Assembly: GCF_947087965.1 (NCBI RefSeq)
Contig: NZ_CAMUES010000008.1
Span: 62,001 to 126,000, forward strand
Reading direction: 5' to 3'
DNA: 64,000 nt
From: an uncultured Mobiluncus sp.
Lineage (GTDB): Bacteria; Actinomycetota; Actinomycetes; Actinomycetales; Actinomycetaceae
Part shown: piece by piece, positions 61,033 through 64,000 of the stretch
Layout: each line of letters starts with the position of its first letter
Position numbering within the stretch: position 1 is the first letter of the stretch
Notes under the pieces: generated by a model
The model's database searches: none
Seen by the model: the letters and a program-made list of their open reading frames with translations, nothing else
Told to the model about the DNA's origin: nothing
Translations under genes and position numbers: made by a program

Positions 61033-61749
61033 GTGGAATTTTCTGAACTATTGCAGGCTCGCTACAGTGTGCGGGCCTATCTGGACAAACCCGTCGAACC
61101 TGAGGTTTTACAAGCCGTCTTGGACGATGCGCGCCACTGTGCCTCCTGGTCTAATACGCGCGGATACGTGTTGGCGGTAGCCACGGGGGAACGCCTGGAG
61201 CGAATCCGGGCGGACTATGCCAGCCGCGCCGAAACTGCCTCCGGGATGTTACGCAGACGGCCCGGTGCCTTCCTGCGGGCGCTACGGGAGGGCAAACTAC
61301 CCAAAGCCGACTTTAAAACTTGGGGTGAATACCCTCCTGAACTGCGCAAACGTCAGGTTGCGAACGGGAAACGCTACTATGCCCACCTGGGGATTGAGCG
61401 CGGGGACGAATCCGGGCGAGCTCAGCAAGTGCGCCAAAATCTCGAATTGTTTCAGGCCCCGGTGGGGATTTTCGTGTTCGTCCACCGCGCGCTACTGCCC
61501 TTTTCCGCCCAGGATGCCGGGCTGATGCTGTCCACCCTCATGCTGTCGGCCGCGAATCGAGGGCTGGGAACCGTTGCCATTGGAACGCTCGCGACCTGGC
61601 GGACTCCTGTAGAAGCGGAGTTCCGTATCCCCAAAGACTACGGACTCATCACTGGGTTGGCATTGGGCTACCCCGACCCGGATGCTCAGATAAACGAGTA
61701 TCGAGCCGAACACCCGCCGCTTACCCTTGCCGAGCCGCGCGACGTATGA
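61033..61749 (+). CDS. Nitroreductase family protein
   Basis: The protein has 238 residues from a GTG. LLQARYSVRAYLDKPVE at the N-terminus is the FMN-binding signature of the family. AANRGLGTVAIGTLATWR near residue 175 forms the second FMN loop. It reduces nitro compounds, quinones or flavins with NAD(P)H. There is no ribosome binding site, and TAGACT ends eight bases before the GTG, so leaderless translation is inferred. It starts 66 bp after nagB and probably has its own promoter. Confidence 0.88.
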   Translation: MEFSELLQARYSVRAYLDKPVEPEVLQAVLDDARHCASWSNTRGYVLAVATGERLERIRADYASRAETASGMLRRRPGAFLRALREGKLPKADFKTWGEYPPELRKRQVANGKRYYAHLGIERGDESGRAQQVRQNLELFQAPVGIFVFVHRALLPFSAQDAGLMLSTLMLSAANRGLGTVAIGTLATWRTPVEAEFRIPKDYGLITGLALGYPDPDAQINEYRAEHPPLTLAEPRDV

Positions 61750-61931
61750 TGAAGTCAAGCTGCCACACGATTCCACTATCAGTTGGCGCCATCGATTCGT
61801 TTGCCCCTTTTCAATTTTTTATGCCATTGTCCAGCGGCAGAAACATTTGCTTCCACATCCCTGCGGATAAAAGAGGTGCTGGCTGTGGTTTGCGCTGGGG
61901 ACACAAAGCTGGCCGGATAAACGTGTGCTGC

Positions 61932-62552
61932 CTAGAGCCATCCGGCGAGGATGAGCACCCCGAGCAGGATAAGCACACTCGGAAAGAGCACCGCCTCGAA
62001 TCGTTCCAGAACCTCCGCGAGCCCTAAACGTCCGGTAATGAACCACGCCAGAGCCAACAGCGCACCCGCCAACACCAGAAACACCGCGCAGAACATAGCG
62101 ACTTGCCACCAGGCCGACAAGGCAAAAACCGGCAGATAAACACCGATTTCGTCGCCTCCGTTCGCGATGGTGACCAGGGCGACCGCGCCAACACTGACGG
62201 GTTTACCTTCCAGCTTTGATTCGGCTGACTGTGCGTCCCTGGAATCGTTTGACTCCCGGCGTTCCAAAATTTCCCCAATACCAGCTTTCACTCCCAGAAT
62301 CAGCGGTATCAGACCCAACAGATGCAACTGAGCTTCGGGAATGACGAAACCGGAAATCAGATTCAGGATCGCGGTGGCTGCCAAAATAGCGCTAAAACCG
62401 AGGTATTGACCTGCGCAGATACGCAACGTTGTGCCGGGGCGCTGGTGACCGTGGACAAACCATAAGGTCAGCAGCATCAAGTGGTCGATGTTAGTAACCG
62501 CAAAGAGCACCGACGCTTGGGCGAGAGTGGAAAGAATCAGGGAAGCGTTCAC
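61932..62552 (-). CDS. CadD-type cadmium resistance transporter family protein
   Basis: The protein has 206 residues with about six transmembrane helices. The SVLFAVTNIDHLMLLTLWF helix and the second-half VALVTIANGGDEIGVYLPVF show the paired (N/D)(I/G)D acidic motifs of CadD within the LysE superfamily. It is assumed to export Cd2+ or another cation. No metal regulator gene (cadC/cadX) is adjacent. The cytoplasmic loop near residue 105 is acidic and variable. A 182-bp gap to the nitroreductase holds nothing else. Confidence 0.82.
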   Translation of the reverse strand: MNASLILSTLAQASVLFAVTNIDHLMLLTLWFVHGHQRPGTTLRICAGQYLGFSAILAATAILNLISGFVIPEAQLHLLGLIPLILGVKAGIGEILERRESNDSRDAQSAESKLEGKPVSVGAVALVTIANGGDEIGVYLPVFALSAWWQVAMFCAVFLVLAGALLALAWFITGRLGLAEVLERFEAVLFPSVLILLGVLILAGWL

Positions 62553-62722
62553 GTGTCAATTATCACCGAAAGGTGTTCAACCGATAAAGTCAACATCACC
62601 CCGCAGTAACCTACCGGCGACCGGCCGCACCGAACTTGTGCATCGGCCGAGGACGCCGAACCGCTCAATCGAGCCTGAGAGAGACACTAACGGTAGCGGA
62701 ACTTCGAATTTTACAAACTTTT

Positions 62723-62751
62723 TTGCACCTTTTGCCTCGGAGCCCTAGACT
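62723..62751 (+). promoter_or_regulatory. Promoter of the riboswitch-controlled ABC operon
   Basis: TTGCAC (62723-62728) and TAGACT (62746-62751) are separated by exactly 17 bp. The expected transcription start at about 62758 lies just before the aptamer P1 stem, leaving a leader of about 275 nt. Confidence 0.75.
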
Positions 62752-62766
62752 GGAAAGCAATAAAAG

Positions 62767-62937
62767 CATGACGGAGGCGCAGCCGACATCATTAACTTCC
62801 ACCAGGGCAGGGAATTCCTTTGGGAGGCCCGGAAGCGAAAGGGGAGGCTGCCGAGGACGCGAACCATTCCCAAGGGGAAGCGTCCGGGCGAGCGGACAAT
62901 ATCCGTTCGACTGTCGCTATTGCGGAGAGCTGTCATG
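62767..62937 (+). ncRNA. Lysine riboswitch-like aptamer
   Basis: P1 pairs CATGAC (62767-62772) with GTCATG (62932-62937). Landmarks appear in the order of the L-box family: GGAGGCGC at the 5' side, GCTGCCGAGG in the core, CGGGCGAGCGGAC...GTTCGACTGTC for the P4 arm, and GCGGAGAGCTGTC at the 3' end. The consensus as I recall it has AGAGGCGC, GCCGAAG, CTGGG...ACTGTC and GTGGAGAGCTATC at the same places. It should sense lysine and control the downstream transporter through the terminator at 62957. I could not score it against a covariance model. Confidence 0.82.
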
Positions 62938-62956
62938 ACGCATACGCGCAAGGTAT

Positions 62957-62983
62957 GGGGTCATGGAGCATGGCCCCTTTTTT
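62957..62983 (+). terminator. Riboswitch expression platform: intrinsic terminator
   Basis: GGGGTCATG (62957-62965) pairs with CATGGCCCC (62969-62977) around GAG, followed by TTTTTT. The terminator's own GTCATG can instead pair with the GTCATGAC at the 3' side of P1 (62932-62939), giving an anti-terminator. Ligand binding stabilises P1 and so favours termination. Confidence 0.85.
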
Positions 62984-63033
62984 GGTGCCATGTTCGAGCT
63001 TTCGAAAGTTGTTTGCAACGATTGAAAGGACTA

Positions 63034-63906
63034 ATGATGAACAAGATACTGAGTGGTGCGGCCCTGCTGGCTGCGGCTTTTTCCCTCGCCGCGTGCGGGG
63101 CAGGTTCCGCGGCTGATAGCGCAGCTGGTGAAGGTGGGGCGATTCCTGGTCTGGAGGACGGTGTCTTCACCGTCGGTATGGAAGCTGCTTACGCTCCCTA
63201 TAACTGGGCACAACCTGATAAATCTAACGACGCGGTGCCCATCAAAGATTCCGCCTTGTACGCCAATGGCTACGACGTGATGACCGCTAAACAGATTGCG
63301 GACGCCAACGGCTGGAAACTCGAAATTAAGCAGCTGGCGTGGGATTCCCTGATTCCGGCGGTGCAATCCGGTGAAATCGACGCCGCGATTGCGGGCCAGT
63401 CCATGACCAAGGAACGCGAGGAAACCGTGGACTTTGCCGGACCCTACCTCTATGCCCGTATCATCGTGCTGACCAAGGCTGATTCCAAGTTCGCCAACGC
63501 CAAGGGCTTGGCTGACCTGGCGGGAGGTCGGACCACCAGCCAGGCCGGCACCGTGTGGTACGACACCTTGATTCCTCAGATTCCGAACGTGAACCGCCAG
63601 TCCCCGGCTGATGACGCTCCGGCCATGTTGATGGCCTTGGAAACCGGCAAGGTCGATTATGTTGTCACCGATATGCCTACCGGTCAGGGTGCAGTTCAGG
63701 CCTACCCGGATATGAAGATTTTGGACTTCCCCGACGATGGCGACGACTTCCAAGTTTCGGATGAGGACATTAACATCGGCGTGTCCGTTAAAAAGGGCAA
63801 CACCGCTCTGAAGGACGCCATCAACAAGGCCCTGTCCGGCAAGACAGCCGATGACTTCGATGCCATGATGGCCGATGCGGTAAAGATTCAGCCCCAAGAG
63901 GATTAA
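63034..63906 (+). CDS. Polar amino acid ABC transporter substrate-binding lipoprotein, probably lysine-specific
   Basis: The ATG at 63034 (with another ATG at 63037) follows GAAAGGA and gives 290 residues. A lipoprotein signal ends at SLAAC. The body is the family 3 fold, with FTVGMEAAYAPYNW, DAAIAGQSMTKEREETVDFAGPYL and DYVVTDMPTGQ. The Arg/Asp pair that binds alpha-amino acids seems altered: MTKEREETVDF is present, but the usual RSG-type loop is absent. Lysine as substrate is inferred from the riboswitch. The permease gene follows after 36 bp. Confidence 0.88.
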   Translation: MMNKILSGAALLAAAFSLAACGAGSAADSAAGEGGAIPGLEDGVFTVGMEAAYAPYNWAQPDKSNDAVPIKDSALYANGYDVMTAKQIADANGWKLEIKQLAWDSLIPAVQSGEIDAAIAGQSMTKEREETVDFAGPYLYARIIVLTKADSKFANAKGLADLAGGRTTSQAGTVWYDTLIPQIPNVNRQSPADDAPAMLMALETGKVDYVVTDMPTGQGAVQAYPDMKILDFPDDGDDFQVSDEDINIGVSVKKGNTALKDAINKALSGKTADDFDAMMADAVKIQPQED

Positions 63907-63942
63907 TCCGCCAATCGCACTGGAACACGTCAGGAGAGAAAA

Positions 63943-64000
63943 ATGCTGTGGACACTGTGGCAGGACATCATAACGCTGCTCAACAAGTACGGTGGCGTGT
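63943..64000 (+). CDS. Amino acid ABC transporter permease, 5' end only
   Basis: An ATG at 63943 follows AGGAGAG and opens a frame beginning MLWTLWQDIITLLNKYGG that runs off the window. The short start resembles the N-terminus of polar amino acid permeases. It is 36 bp after the binding-protein stop, so it is in the same operon. Confidence 0.75.
   Translation, partial: MLWTLWQDIITLLNKYGGV

Noticed and set aside
1..64000. CRISPR array
   Set aside because: No regularly spaced short repeats with unique spacers were seen. The 22-bp tandem repeat has no spacers.

Overview
The window is a chromosomal segment from a Gram-positive, moderately high-GC actinobacterium, most likely an anaerobic, motile member of the Actinomycetaceae resembling Mobiluncus. 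This is an inference. It rests on a large DivIVA-type protein, a DUF3516 Ski2-like helicase, an LtbR/NdgR-type IclR regulator beside leuCD, an anaerobic GlpABC glycerol-3-phosphate dehydrogenase, two chemoreceptors, several apparently leaderless genes, and a host-glycan (sialic acid) catabolic operon. No rRNA is present.

Region by region. 1-7.8 kb: the 5' part of a membrane-anchored SxxK/SDN serine hydrolase, a two-domain DivIVA protein with a very long disordered tail, rpiB, a DEAD-box helicase translationally coupled to a FAH-family hydrolase. 7.8-8.6 kb: a gene-free stretch crowded with palindromes before gltX. 8.6-13.9 kb: gltX, two tandem methyl-accepting chemotaxis proteins, tRNA-Gln(CTG), tRNA-Glu(CTC) and a strong terminator. 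13.9-16.7 kb: an McrBC modification-dependent restriction pair. 16.8-24.7 kb: ltbR/leuCD, murA-plsC, ddl and an unusual ATP-grasp enzyme. 24.7-30.6 kb: glpABC-glpK on the minus strand. 31.0-38.5 kb: ssrA (tmRNA), then an accessory island with hairpin modules, two DinJ/RelB-type toxin-antitoxin loci (one with a truncated toxin), a BcgI-like restriction-modification operon whose specificity subunit has lost its ATG, a RhuM pseudogene and VapBC. 38.7-49.5 kb: envelope and housekeeping genes (polysaccharide deacetylase, K+ channel, cell-wall-binding surface protein, CDF metal exporter, NSS transporter, purT, UPF0210 plus ACT proteins). 49.5-61.0 kb: a complete sialic acid module with a FadR-type regulator and its operator, a peptide-family ABC importer, nanA, nanK, nanE, nagA and nagB. 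61.0-64.0 kb: a nitroreductase, a CadD-type transporter, and an amino-acid ABC importer preceded by a complete promoter, lysine-riboswitch-like aptamer and terminator.

Metabolic logic. Glycerol is phosphorylated by GlpK and oxidised by the membrane-linked GlpABC complex. Sialic acid is imported, cleaved to ManNAc and pyruvate, phosphorylated, epimerised to GlcNAc-6-P, deacetylated and deaminated to fructose-6-P. LeuCD, MurA and Ddl feed leucine and peptidoglycan synthesis. The most interesting items are the lysine riboswitch leader, the covarying hairpin modules carrying inverted copies of the tmRNA T-arm downstream of ssrA, the ATG-to-ATA change in the specificity subunit, the palindrome array upstream of gltX, and the recurrent placement of -10 boxes 6-8 nt before start codons. 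All functional calls come from reading the sequence without database searches.
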